From NCBI GenBank assembly GCA_022826665.1, contig JAJDUK010000024.1, forward strand, positions 191,844-255,843: a DNA stretch of 64,000 bases, in the 5' to 3' direction. Position 1 is the first letter of the stretch. The number at the start of each line of letters is the position of its first letter. Below the pieces are notes generated by a model, which searched no databases, was not told the DNA's origin, and was given only the letters and a program-made list of their open reading frames with translations. Shown in pieces: positions 19,545 through 29,523 of this stretch. The translations under genes and the position numbers were made by a program. The DNA is from Alphaproteobacteria bacterium. Lineage in GTDB: Bacteria; Pseudomonadota; Alphaproteobacteria; UBA828.

Positions 19545-20591
19545 GTGACCAAGACACCCCTCGCCATCGCCGCGGCGGCAGCTCTTGCGCTGACCGCGTC
19601 AGTGGCGCTGACCAACGCCGCGGAGGCCCGCGACCAGATCAGGATCGTCGGCTCGTCTACCGTTTTCCCGTTTGCCACCGCCGTCGCCGAAGAGTTCGGC
19701 AAGACCACGGGGAACAAGACCCCGGTGGTCGAGAGCACCGGCTCGGGCGGCGGGCTCAAGCTCTTCTGCGCCGGCGTCGGCGTCGCTCACCCCGACATCA
19801 CCAACGCCTCGCGCCGGATCAAGACCTCGGAGGTCGAGCGCTGCGCCGGGAACGGCGTGACCGACATCACCGAGGTCAAGATCGGCTACGACGGCATCGT
19901 GCTCGCCAACTCGAAGTCGGCGGAGCGGTTCTCGATCACCCTGCAGCAGCTCTTCCTCGCGCTGGCGAAGGACGTGCCCTCCGACGGAGGCATGGTGCCC
20001 AATCCCAACCAGACCTGGAGCGACATCGACGCCTCCCTGCCGGGGGCGAAGATCGAGGTGCTCGGCCCGCCGCCGACCTCCGGCACGCGGGACGCCTTCG
20101 TCGAGCTCGCCATGGAGGGCGGCTGCAAGACCTTCCCCGGCATCAAGACGCTCAAAAAAGAAGACAAGAGCGCCTACAAGGTCATCTGCCATTCAATTCG
20201 TGAGGATGGCGCCTTCGTCGAGGCGGGCGAGAACGACAACCTCATCGTCCAGAAGCTCGAAGCCAATCCCTCGGCGCTCGGGATCTTCGGCTACAGCTTC
20301 CTCGACCAGAACCGCGACAAGGTTCGCGGCAGCATCATCGACGGCGTCGAGCCCGACTTCGACACCATCGCCGACGGCGACTATCCGGTCTCCCGCTCCA
20401 TGTACTTCTACGTGAAGAAGGCGCATGTGGGCGTGATCCCCGGAATCGACGAGTACGTCGCGACGTTTACTGACGAGGACGCCTGGGGTCCCTACGGCTA
20501 CCTCGCGGATAAGGGGCTGATCCCGCTCCCCGATGCGGATCGCGAGGCGATGCGCACCCAGGCCACCACCTTTGCTCAGCTCTCCATGTAA
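19545..20591 (+). CDS. pstS: phosphate ABC transporter substrate-binding protein (PstS family)
   Basis: Signal peptide, RIVGSSTVFPFATAVAEEF, ESTGSGGGLKLFCAG; GTG start. Confidence 0.92.
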   Translation: MTKTPLAIAAAAALALTASVALTNAAEARDQIRIVGSSTVFPFATAVAEEFGKTTGNKTPVVESTGSGGGLKLFCAGVGVAHPDITNASRRIKTSEVERCAGNGVTDITEVKIGYDGIVLANSKSAERFSITLQQLFLALAKDVPSDGGMVPNPNQTWSDIDASLPGAKIEVLGPPPTSGTRDAFVELAMEGGCKTFPGIKTLKKEDKSAYKVICHSIREDGAFVEAGENDNLIVQKLEANPSALGIFGYSFLDQNRDKVRGSIIDGVEPDFDTIADGDYPVSRSMYFYVKKAHVGVIPGIDEYVATFTDEDAWGPYGYLADKGLIPLPDADREAMRTQATTFAQLSM

Positions 20592-20626
20592 CGGGGCTCA
20601 CCACAAGACCCTGAAACATGCTACAG

Positions 20627-20662
20627 CGGCGCCCGTTCCTCACCGGGGGCGGGCGCCGTTTT
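20627..20662 (+). terminator. intrinsic terminator after pstS
   Basis: CGGCGCCCG-loop-CGGGCGCCG followed by TTTT. Confidence 0.85.
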
Positions 20663-20718
20663 CAAACAGCGCCGCAAGACAATAGCCAACCGCAGGGAGA
20701 GCGACAGGAGCATGCGCG

Positions 20719-21408
20719 ATGACGGATAGCCCGCTCATCCTCGTGATCGAAGACGAAACCTCGCTGACAACCCTGCTCCGTTACAATCTTGAGAGTCACC
20801 GGTTCCGCGTCGCTTCGATCGAGAACGGCGGCGACGCGATGGGCACGATCGCTTCGATAAAGCCCGATCTGGTACTGCTCGACTGGATGCTGCCCGGAGT
20901 CTCTGGAATAGAGATTTGTCGCAAGATCCGGCGCGATCCGGAGACCCACAGCCTGCCGGTCATCCTGCTCACCGCACGCGGCGAGGAAAGCGACCGCGTC
21001 CGCGGCCTCGACTGCGGTGCCGACGACTACGTGGTCAAGCCATTCGCAATTTCGGAACTCATCGCACGCATTGGCGCGGTGCTGCGCCGGGCTGCGCCGA
21101 CGAGCGCGGCCCAATCACTCGCCAGCGGCGACATCGCGATGGACCTTGCCAGCCACCGCGTCAGCCGCAACGGACGCTCGATTCACCTGGGGCCGACCGA
21201 ATACCGCCTGCTGCGTCACTTCATGGAGCATCCCGGCCGGGTGCTCTCCCGCGACCATCTGCTCGAGGCGGTGTGGGGGCGCGCGGTGCACATTGAGCAA
21301 CGCACCGTGGACGTGCATGTTCGCCGTCTGCGCCAGGCGCTTAACCGCGACGGCGAGGACGACGTGATCCGGACCGTGCGCTCGGCGGGCTACGCCTTCT
21401 CAGGCTGA
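20719..21408 (+). CDS. phoB: PhoB-type response regulator
   Basis: Receiver VIEDETSLTTLLRYNLE, DLVLLDWMLPGVSG, GADDYVVKPF; OmpR-type wHTH TEYRLLRHFMEHPGRVLSRDHLLEAVWG. Confidence 0.9.
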   Translation: MTDSPLILVIEDETSLTTLLRYNLESHRFRVASIENGGDAMGTIASIKPDLVLLDWMLPGVSGIEICRKIRRDPETHSLPVILLTARGEESDRVRGLDCGADDYVVKPFAISELIARIGAVLRRAAPTSAAQSLASGDIAMDLASHRVSRNGRSIHLGPTEYRLLRHFMEHPGRVLSRDHLLEAVWGRAVHIEQRTVDVHVRRLRQALNRDGEDDVIRTVRSAGYAFSG

Positions 21409-21424
21409 TCGAAGCGCCGCTCTA

Positions 21425-22048
21425 TCAACCGAACTCTGGCACCGTTGCGACCGCGCTCTCGCGCTCGTCGATAGCGGCCTGCCAGCGGGCGATGTTGGCC
21501 CTGGGAGCCAGCAGCGTCGCGCCCTCGGGCGTCATCTTCAGGTAGTGCAGCACGGGCAGCACCATGTAATCGGCGATCGAGGCCTCGTCGCCGGCAAAGC
21601 AGGCATTGCCTTCCAGCGCGCCGTCGAGCGCGACGAGCGCCTTGTCGGACTTGGGCACGCTGCTCTCGACCAGAGCCTCGTCGGGCTCGCCGCCCTGCGC
21701 GGGCACGATCAGACGCTGCAGCACGATGTCGATCGCCGGCCGGTAGAGATACTGGATGAAGACCGACGTCCATTGCCAGCAGCGAGCGTTGGCGAGCGGG
21801 TCGGCCGGCTGCAGGGGCGGCCCGTCGAACGCGTTGTCGATGTAGTTGCAGATCGCGACCGATTCGTACATGCGCACATCGCCGTGGGTCATGGCCGGCA
21901 CCGACCCCCAGGGCTGCATCGCGATTTGCTCGTCCGACTGGGGCATGACGGGATCGAGCTCGTAGGCCACCCCCTTCTCCCCGCACGCCATGCGGCATGT
22001 GCGGACATAGGTGCTCAGCGGTATGCCATGAATAATCAGTGTCGCCAT
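21425..22048 (-). CDS. glutathione S-transferase family protein
   Basis: IPLSTYVRTCRMACGEKGVAYELDPV, GSVPAMTHGDVRMYESVAICNYID. Confidence 0.9.
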   Translation of the reverse strand: MATLIIHGIPLSTYVRTCRMACGEKGVAYELDPVMPQSDEQIAMQPWGSVPAMTHGDVRMYESVAICNYIDNAFDGPPLQPADPLANARCWQWTSVFIQYLYRPAIDIVLQRLIVPAQGGEPDEALVESSVPKSDKALVALDGALEGNACFAGDEASIADYMVLPVLHYLKMTPEGATLLAPRANIARWQAAIDERESAVATVPEFG

Positions 22049-22225
22049 CGTTCACTCTCCCACTCCGGTCGGGGCGGCAGGGCCCTCCCCGACCGCGCGC
22101 CTATCTTGCATATCCCGCCCGGGGTTGCACCGGGACCGCAGCGTGAACGCGTCAGGTCGAGTTGTTCGCCCGCTGGCCGCTGACTATGCTCGCGGCAGAA
22201 GGATGGCGCAGCGCGGAGGCGCGGC

Positions 22226-24478
22226 ATGCTGACGATCACCGGCTATCCCGACCGGATCAGCGTCCGGCCGGGCGAGACCATCAAGTTCCATGTGAACTGC
22301 GAGCATCCCACCTATCAGGCGGACATCGTGCGCCTGATCTGCGCGGACGACACGCCCGCCGGGCCCGGCTTCAAGGAACGGCCGGTCCGCACGCCGGTGA
22401 GCAAGCGCCACAAGGGGCGCCGGCAGGCCATCCACGCGGGCTCCTACGCACTGGTGGAGAGCCGGCCGCTGCTGGAGACGCTCGGCAGCTTCACCGTTCA
22501 GGCCATGATCTGGCCGACCACGCCCGGCAAGGGCGAGCAGGGCATCGTCACCAAGTGGGACCCGCGCGGCAAGACCGGCTTCGCCCTCGTGATCGACGAT
22601 GCGGGCTCCGTCGCGCTCCGGCTCGGCATGGCGGACGGCACGGTGGAAAAGGTCTCGGTCGGCAAGCCGCTGCTGGAGCGCCACTGGTACCTCGCCGCCG
22701 CCAGCTACGATGCCGAGTCCGGCCGGGTCACGGTGTATCAGGAGCCGCTCCTGCCCTACGCCCGCGTCGACGACGGCGGCACGAAGACGCGCAAGGCCGG
22801 TGCAGCATCCCCCGGCAACGGCGCGCCCATCGTCATGGCCGGCATCTTCAAGCGGCGCCAGAAGGGCCGCGCGCTGGTGGACGGCCTCTACAACGGCAAG
22901 ATCGATTCGCCCCGGCTGGTCGGCCGCGCCTTGGATCGTCTGGAGATCGAGCGCGTGCGGAACGAGGCGGTCCCCGCCGGGCTCGCGCCCGACATCCTCT
23001 GCGCCTGGGATTTTTCGCGCGATATCACGTCCATCAGGATTTCCGACCGCTCCCCCAACCATTGCCACGGCGAGATCGTCAACCTGCCCGCGCGCGGCAT
23101 GACCGGCTGGAACTTTTCGGGCGAGGAGATGTGCTGGCGCCACGCACGGCACGAGTACGGCGCCATCCACTTCCACGACGACGATCTCTACGACGCCGGC
23201 TGGGAGGTGGACTTCGAATGGACTGTGCCGGCGCGCATGGCGAGCGGGGTCTACGCCGCCCGGCTCAGAGCCAAGGGGGCCGAGGAATACGTGCCCTTCG
23301 TGGTGCTGCCGGCGCCGGGGCGGGCAGCGCGCATCGCCTTCCTGCTGCCGACGGTCGAGTACATGGCCTATGCCAACGAGCACCTGGCCTTCGACGGCCC
23401 GCTCGGCGAGTTGCTCACCGGCCAGCTGCCTACGCTCAATGCGCAGCAGCTCTTCCTCAACGAGCATCGCGAATACGGCTCGTCGCTCTACGACACCCAT
23501 TCGGACGGGAGCGGCGTCTGCTATTCGTCGCGGCTGCGCCCGATCCTCAACATGCGCCCCAAGGCGGAGACGCCCTGGGCTTGCGCCGGCGAGGACTCGA
23601 CCAACGCGCGCGAATTCATCCTCGACATGTACGTGGTGGACTGGCTGACGCACTTCGGCATGGAGCACGACGTCATCACCGACGAGGACGTCGACCGCGA
23701 GGGCATCGACCTGCTCAAGCCCTACAACGTGCTGATCACCGGCGGCCACCCGGAGTACTACTCCAAGGCCATGCGGGACGCCGTGCACGGCTTCACCCAG
23801 CAGGGCGGCCGACTGATGTATCTCGGCGGCAACGGCTTCTACTGGCGCGTCGCCATGCACAGGGAGCTGCCGGGGGTGATGGAGGTGCGCCGCTGCGAGG
23901 CCGCGATCCGCACCTGGGAGGCCGACCCCGGCGAGTACTATCACAGCTTCACGGGCGAATACGGCGGCATCTGGCGCCACCAGGGGGACTTCGCGCCCCA
24001 GCGGCTGGCCGGCGTCGGCTTCGTCGCCGAGGGCTTCGACAAGTCTTCCTACTACCGGCGCATGCCGGGGAGCTTCGACCCCCGTGCGCAGTTCATCTTC
24101 GAGGGGATCGGCGACGACGAGCTGATCGGCGACTTTGGCTATCACGGCGAGGGCGCCGCCGGCAACGAGCTGGACGCCACTGACCCCCGCCTCGGCACAC
24201 CCCCGCACGCGCTGGTTCTCGCCCGCTCGGAGGACCACACCGACCTCTACCTCGTGGTGAACGAGGAGGTGCTGGTGAACCATGCCGGCCTCGGCGGCAC
24301 CGAGCACGAGAAGGTCAAGGCCGATATGGTCTTCTACGAGACGCCGAACGGCGGCGCGGTGTTCTCGGTCGGCTCGATCTGCTATCCCGCGAGCCTGCCG
24401 TGGAACGGCTACGACAACAACATCGCGAAGCTCACGACCAACGTGCTCCGCCGCTTCGCCGACCCAACGCCCTTCTGA
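22226..24478 (+). CDS. N,N-dimethylformamidase large (beta) subunit-like protein
   Basis: Lectin-like N-terminal domain (FTVQAMIWPTTPGKGEQGIVTKWD) plus DMFase-like domain (SSLYDTHSDGSGVCYSSRLRPILNMRPK, YNVLITGGHPEYYSKAM). Confidence 0.82.
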   Translation: MLTITGYPDRISVRPGETIKFHVNCEHPTYQADIVRLICADDTPAGPGFKERPVRTPVSKRHKGRRQAIHAGSYALVESRPLLETLGSFTVQAMIWPTTPGKGEQGIVTKWDPRGKTGFALVIDDAGSVALRLGMADGTVEKVSVGKPLLERHWYLAAASYDAESGRVTVYQEPLLPYARVDDGGTKTRKAGAASPGNGAPIVMAGIFKRRQKGRALVDGLYNGKIDSPRLVGRALDRLEIERVRNEAVPAGLAPDILCAWDFSRDITSIRISDRSPNHCHGEIVNLPARGMTGWNFSGEEMCWRHARHEYGAIHFHDDDLYDAGWEVDFEWTVPARMASGVYAARLRAKGAEEYVPFVVLPAPGRAARIAFLLPTVEYMAYANEHLAFDGPLGELLTGQLPTLNAQQLFLNEHREYGSSLYDTHSDGSGVCYSSRLRPILNMRPKAETPWACAGEDSTNAREFILDMYVVDWLTHFGMEHDVITDEDVDREGIDLLKPYNVLITGGHPEYYSKAMRDAVHGFTQQGGRLMYLGGNGFYWRVAMHRELPGVMEVRRCEAAIRTWEADPGEYYHSFTGEYGGIWRHQGDFAPQRLAGVGFVAEGFDKSSYYRRMPGSFDPRAQFIFEGIGDDELIGDFGYHGEGAAGNELDATDPRLGTPPHALVLARSEDHTDLYLVVNEEVLVNHAGLGGTEHEKVKADMVFYETPNGGAVFSVGSICYPASLPWNGYDNNIAKLTTNVLRRFADPTPF

Positions 24479-24489
24479 GGACGCCCGAC

Positions 24490-25032
24490 ATGCCAGGCTA
24501 TGTGATCGCCGACGTGACCGTGACCGATCCGGAGACCTATGCGGACTACCGGGCGCTGACGCCGGGCTCGATCGCGGCGTTCGAGGGGCGCTTCCTCGTG
24601 CGTGGCGGCGAGCACGAGGTCATCGCCGGCGGCTGGCAACCGGGGCGGCTGGTGCTGCTGGAGTTCGACAGTCCGGCTCGCGCCGCGGCCTGGTACGATT
24701 CGCCCGCCTACGTCGAGGCGCGCGCGATTCGACAGCGCGCATCGACCGGCCACATGGTCCATCTCGAAGGCGGTGACGCTGCACAGGGTGGCGGCCACTA
24801 CCTGATCCTCCGTGGAGCGAGCGGCGAGTCCGACATCGATACCCGTAGCGTCGCCACCCATGGCGGTCGGGTGCTGTCGAGCGGCCATGTGCCGGCGGTG
24901 AAGGAAGGCTCTTGGCCCGACGGGCGCATGACGGTGCTCGAATTCGACGATCACGCAGCGGCGGAGGCTTGGCGCGAGTCGGCAGACGCGGGGCGGTTGG
25001 AGGGCGAAGCGGTCCTGGTCGAAGGCGCCTGA
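24490..25032 (+). CDS. tandem DUF1330-like protein
   Basis: Two ferredoxin-like repeats: DPETYADYRALTPGSIAAFEGRFLVRGG...VLLEFDS and RSVATHGGRVLSSG...TVLEFDDHAAAEAW. Confidence 0.78.
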   Translation: MPGYVIADVTVTDPETYADYRALTPGSIAAFEGRFLVRGGEHEVIAGGWQPGRLVLLEFDSPARAAAWYDSPAYVEARAIRQRASTGHMVHLEGGDAAQGGGHYLILRGASGESDIDTRSVATHGGRVLSSGHVPAVKEGSWPDGRMTVLEFDDHAAAEAWRESADAGRLEGEAVLVEGA

Positions 25033-25040
25033 GTCTTGCG

Positions 25041-26258
25041 TCAGGCAGGCGCGCCGACGATACCGCGATCGTGCAGCGCGCCGATGGCGCCGTCGCTGAG
25101 GCCCAGCACCTCCGCCAGAATCTCGTCGGTGTGCTGGCCGAGCTGCGGCCCCGGCGCGACCTCACCTCGGGGAGACGCGGCGAAGTCCAGCGGCGAGCCC
25201 GGCGTGAGCACAGGCCCGATCCCCGGCTGATCGATCCGCTGGAACAGCGGATTGGCGGTCGAGCAGAAGGGGTCTTCCGCGACCATCTGAGTATGGGTGC
25301 GGAACGGCCCCCAGAGCACGCCGGCTTCGGTGAGACGAGCGCCCACCTCCTCCAGGCTCAGTGAGGCGAACCAGGGCTCCAGCGCGGCGCGAAGCTGCTC
25401 TCGCGCCTCCCAGCGGTCGGCCTCGTCGGTGAGGTTGACGCCGTGCTCCGCCTCGACAGCGGCGAATGTCTCGGTGAGTCCGGCCGCCTGCCCCAGCGCC
25501 TTGACGTGGCGCGGCGTCACCACCACCAGCATGACCCGGCGGCCGTCGCGGGTGGCGAAGTCGCCGCCGAAGGTGCCGTACATGTCGTTGCCGATGCGCG
25601 GCCGCTCGGCGCCGTTGATCTCGACGTCGCCGATGTATCCGAGCGAGCCGGTGATGTGATAGGCGACGTCGGCGAGGCTGAGCCGTACCTCCTGCCCCTC
25701 GCCGGTGCGGCTGCGGTGGCGCTCGGCGGCGAGCAGGCCGATGGCGGCGGTAAGCCCGCAGGTCAGGTCCCAGCCCGGCAGCACGTTGTTGACCGGCTCG
25801 TCCAGGTCCGCCGGTCCGGTCACGAAGGGCCAGCCCATGCGCGCGTTTACGGTGTAGTCGACCGCGACCGTGCCGTCCGGGTTGCCGATGATGCGGAGCA
25901 TGATGAGGTCCGCGCGCCTGGCGCTCAGCGTCTCGTAAGAGAGCCAGTCTCCCACCTGCAGATTGGTGAGGAAGATGCCCGCCTCCGGCCCCGGCGCGGT
26001 GATGAGGGCCGCCACCAGCTCGCGCCCCTCCGCTTCGCGCAGATTGACCGCGAAGGAGCGCTTGCCCTTGTTCATGCCGGCCCAGTAGATGCTCTCGTTC
26101 TCGGGCGTGACCGGCCAGCGGCGATAGTCGAGGCCGCCGCTGAGGGGATCGAAGCGGATCACGTCCGCGCCCATCTGGGCGAGCGTCATGCCGCCGAGCG
26201 GAGCCGCCACGAAGGCCGAGCCTTCGACCACACGCAGGCCTTTGAGAATGCCGTTCAC
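25041..26258 (-). CDS. CaiB/BaiF family CoA transferase
   Basis: LRVVEGSAFVAAPLGGMTLAQMGADVIRFDPLSGG, FLTNLQVGDWLSYETL. Confidence 0.93.
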   Translation of the reverse strand: MNGILKGLRVVEGSAFVAAPLGGMTLAQMGADVIRFDPLSGGLDYRRWPVTPENESIYWAGMNKGKRSFAVNLREAEGRELVAALITAPGPEAGIFLTNLQVGDWLSYETLSARRADLIMLRIIGNPDGTVAVDYTVNARMGWPFVTGPADLDEPVNNVLPGWDLTCGLTAAIGLLAAERHRSRTGEGQEVRLSLADVAYHITGSLGYIGDVEINGAERPRIGNDMYGTFGGDFATRDGRRVMLVVVTPRHVKALGQAAGLTETFAAVEAEHGVNLTDEADRWEAREQLRAALEPWFASLSLEEVGARLTEAGVLWGPFRTHTQMVAEDPFCSTANPLFQRIDQPGIGPVLTPGSPLDFAASPRGEVAPGPQLGQHTDEILAEVLGLSDGAIGALHDRGIVGAPA

Positions 26259-26349
26259 GCCCTCTCCTCCCCGCTCTCTCCGCCTCGCCCGACCTATTAG
26301 GGAGCCGGGCTGCGGCTAGGGCGCTGTGTAGTGGCCGCGTGGGCTGCGA

Positions 26350-29300
26350 TCAACCGTCGCTTTCGCGAAGCCTGAGAGCCGGTGACGCATCGTCCTCGAC
26401 GGCCTCCTCATCCCCGGCCGGCGGGCGGCCGAAGAGAGCGGCGATGTCGCCCTGAATGGCGAGCAGGCACGGCACCAGGATCAGCACGATCAGGGTCACG
26501 CCGAGCAGGCCGAAGACGATGGTGACCGCCATGGGCTTCAGGAACTGCGCCTGAAGGCTGGTCTCGAACAGCAAGGGCGTGAGGCCGAAGATCGTGGTCA
26601 CCGAAGTCAGAATGACGGCACGCAGACGATCCCGCGCGCCGCCGACCAGGGCCTCCATCAGCGGTTCGCCGGCATTGAGACGATCCTGGATCGCGCGCAC
26701 GAGGATGATCGAATCGTTGACCACGATGCCGCTGAGCCCGAGCAGCGCCATCATGCTCAGCACGGTGAGGTCGTAGCCCAGGACGAAATGGCCGAAGACG
26801 GCGCCAACCGCACCGAAGGGAATCACGGCCATGACGAAGATCGGCCGCGAGTAGCTGGAGAACACCCAGGCCAGAATGAGATAGATCGCAACCAGGGCGA
26901 CCACGGCGCCGGTCATCATGTCGCCCATGGTCGTCGCCTGTTCCTCGGCCTTGCCGCGCAGCAGGATGCCGACGCCGTACTTCTGCGAGAGCTCCGGCAG
27001 ACCCTCAACCTGGAGCGCGTCCAGGACCTCGTCGGTGTTGGTGGTCGATTCGTCGATCTCCGCCGTGACGGCGATCATGCGCTGGCCGTCCTCGCGGCGG
27101 ATGCTCGCGAACCCGGTTGCCTCGTCGAAGTCGACCACTTCGGCGAGCGGCACCTCGACACCCGCAGGACTGCGCAGATAAAAGCGCCGCAGATCACCCT
27201 CGGTGAGGGCTTCGTGCGGCAGGCGGACACGGATCGCGACCTCTTCGTCACCTCGCGCGAAGCGCCTCGCGATCACGCCCTCGAAGGCGGCGCGCACCTG
27301 GCGCGCGGCGCTCTCCGTGGTGAAGCCGAGGGCGCGGCCGCGCGCATTGACGGTAAGGATCGCCTCCTGCTTGCCGTAGGGGGTGTTGTCCTCGATGTCG
27401 CTCACACCTGGGAAACGGCCGAGCAACACGCTCACCTCGCCTGCCGCTGCCTTGAGCGCCTGCACGTCGTCGCCCGCGATCCGAATGTCGATCTCGCGGC
27501 CGGGTGGCCCCGCTGCACGCTCGAGGATCGTCATGGTCTCCAGCCCCGGCAGCGGGCGCACCCGCTTGCGCCATTCCTCGATCAGCGCCTGCGTGCGGAT
27601 GGTGCGCCGATCCGATGGCTGCAACTCGACCCGCATGGCGCCCACGTGGTCGCCGGTGCCGAGGAAGAACGTGTTGGGACGGGATGCCGGCTTGCCGACC
27701 TGGCCGAGGCTCATGACCACGAGGCCACCAGCACCACCTGTGAGCGCGCGCTCGGCCTCGTCCAGCGCCCGCCCGAGCTCGTCCACCATGGCTGCCGTGG
27801 TCTCCCGCTTGGTGCCCTCGACGAAGGTGACGTTAGCGACCACAGAGTCCGCTTCGGGCGAGGGGAAGAAAACGAATGAGATACGCCCGCCCCCGATCAG
27901 CCCTATGAACAGCAGCAGCAGGCCGATCGCGACGGCGACGGTGAGGTATCGCCAGGCGACGCAGGCCCGCACGGCGCGGGCGAACAGCCCGTCGCGGAAC
28001 GCCTCGAAGCGCGGGTTGAACCATCGCGCGAATCTGTTTTCCCCCCTCGGATCGGTCTTCAGACCGATCCGCAGATGGCCGGGCAACACCAGGAAGCACT
28101 CGATCAGGCTCGCGACGAGCACGGCCACGATCACCAGGGGAATAGCCCCGATGATCTCACCGATCTGGCCCGACACCATGAAGAGCGGCAGGAAGGCGGC
28201 GACGCTTGTCAGCGTTGCCGCCATCACCGGCGCCAGCATTCGTCGGGCGCCGAGTTCCGCCGCATCGGCCGGGCCGGCGCCCGCGGCGCGCTGGGTCACA
28301 GCATGCTCACCGACCACGATGGCGTCGTCCACGATAATGCCGATGGCCATGATGAGCGCGAACAGGCTCACCATGTTGATCGTCTGGCCGGTCAGCATCA
28401 TCACGCCGAGGGTGGCGAGCAGCGAGACGGGAATGCCGACCGTGACCCAGAAGGCGACCCGCGTGCTCAGGAAGATGAACAGCACCAGCACCACCAGAGC
28501 CAGCCCGCTCGCGCCGTTGCGGAGCAGCATGTTGATGCGGTCGTCGATGAGTTCGGCCGCATTGTCATAGTGCTCGACGACCAGAGTCGGGGGCAGCGTC
28601 GGCCGCATCTCCTCCAGAAATTCATCGAGGATGCCCGCCTGCTCCAGCGCATCGGACGTGCTCGCCCGCCGCACCTGGAGCTCGATGGCGGGGTAGCCCG
28701 CCCTGTACGCGACAGCATCCCGCTCGTTGAAGCGTTCGCTGATGGTCGCGATATCGCGGAGGTGGACCTTGGCCCCGTCCTCGCGCGCGATGATCTCGAC
28801 CTGGCCGATCTCATCGGCCGATCTGGCAAGGCCCAGGCTTCGGATCTGCTTGTTGGTGCCGGCAGGGACGATGCCGGAGGGCTGGTCGGCCGAGCTCGTG
28901 CCGATCCGCGACGCGATATCGCCGAGTGTGAGGTCGAGCTGGCGCAGACGCCCCTCGCCGACCTCGACCCAGATTTCCTCGCGCCGGCTACCGAACAGGT
29001 CGACCTTGTCGACCCCAGCGGCAAGCAGACGCTCCCGGATGTCCTTGGCGTGGGCACGCAGCGCCGCTTCGGAGAACGGGCCGGAAACGACGATATTGCC
29101 TATGTTCTCGTAGAAGTAGAGGCGGTTGACGACCGGCCTCTCGGAGTCCTCCGGCAGCGTCTCGACCCGATCCACAGCGTTCTCGACATTGGCCAGCGCC
29201 GTATCGAGATTCGTCCCCGGCTCGAACTCCACGACGACCGAGCCGATGCCTTCGACAGACTGCGCGAAGACGCGCTTGACCCCGTCGAGGAAGCGGACCT

Positions 29301-29523
29301 CCGGCTCAATTGCCGCGACGATGTTGGTATCCACGTCCTCGGCGCTGGCGCCGGGCCAGGTCACGCTGACCGAGACCCATTCGACGGCGAAGGTAGGGAA
29401 GAATTGCGTGTTCATGCGCGCGAGCCCGAGCGCGCCGAACAGGATCATCAGCACCATCACCAGATTGGCGGCCGTACGGTGGCGCGTGAACAGCGCGATC
29501 AGACCGCGACCGGTCTGGCTCAT
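26350..29523 (-). CDS. RND efflux transporter, inner-membrane pump (AcrB/HAE1-like)
   Basis: 1057 aa; NLVMVLMILFGALGLARMNTQFFPTF, GIIVDDAIVVGEHA, GLSGIVVNDSIILVRAI. Confidence 0.96.
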   Translation of the reverse strand: MSQTGRGLIALFTRHRTAANLVMVLMILFGALGLARMNTQFFPTFAVEWVSVSVTWPGASAEDVDTNIVAAIEPEVRFLDGVKRVFAQSVEGIGSVVVEFEPGTNLDTALANVENAVDRVETLPEDSERPVVNRLYFYENIGNIVVSGPFSEAALRAHAKDIRERLLAAGVDKVDLFGSRREEIWVEVGEGRLRQLDLTLGDIASRIGTSSADQPSGIVPAGTNKQIRSLGLARSADEIGQVEIIAREDGAKVHLRDIATISERFNERDAVAYRAGYPAIELQVRRASTSDALEQAGILDEFLEEMRPTLPPTLVVEHYDNAAELIDDRINMLLRNGASGLALVVLVLFIFLSTRVAFWVTVGIPVSLLATLGVMMLTGQTINMVSLFALIMAIGIIVDDAIVVGEHAVTQRAAGAGPADAAELGARRMLAPVMAATLTSVAAFLPLFMVSGQIGEIIGAIPLVIVAVLVASLIECFLVLPGHLRIGLKTDPRGENRFARWFNPRFEAFRDGLFARAVRACVAWRYLTVAVAIGLLLLFIGLIGGGRISFVFFPSPEADSVVANVTFVEGTKRETTAAMVDELGRALDEAERALTGGAGGLVVMSLGQVGKPASRPNTFFLGTGDHVGAMRVELQPSDRRTIRTQALIEEWRKRVRPLPGLETMTILERAAGPPGREIDIRIAGDDVQALKAAAGEVSVLLGRFPGVSDIEDNTPYGKQEAILTVNARGRALGFTTESAARQVRAAFEGVIARRFARGDEEVAIRVRLPHEALTEGDLRRFYLRSPAGVEVPLAEVVDFDEATGFASIRREDGQRMIAVTAEIDESTTNTDEVLDALQVEGLPELSQKYGVGILLRGKAEEQATTMGDMMTGAVVALVAIYLILAWVFSSYSRPIFVMAVIPFGAVGAVFGHFVLGYDLTVLSMMALLGLSGIVVNDSIILVRAIQDRLNAGEPLMEALVGGARDRLRAVILTSVTTIFGLTPLLFETSLQAQFLKPMAVTIVFGLLGVTLIVLILVPCLLAIQGDIAALFGRPPAGDEEAVEDDASPALRLRESDG

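Noticed and set aside
22184-24307. 707-aa minus-strand and 673-aa plus-strand ORFs overlapping the DMFase-like gene
   Set aside because: Out-of-frame shadows of the 750-aa gene with Arg/His/Ala-rich composition and no domain signatures.
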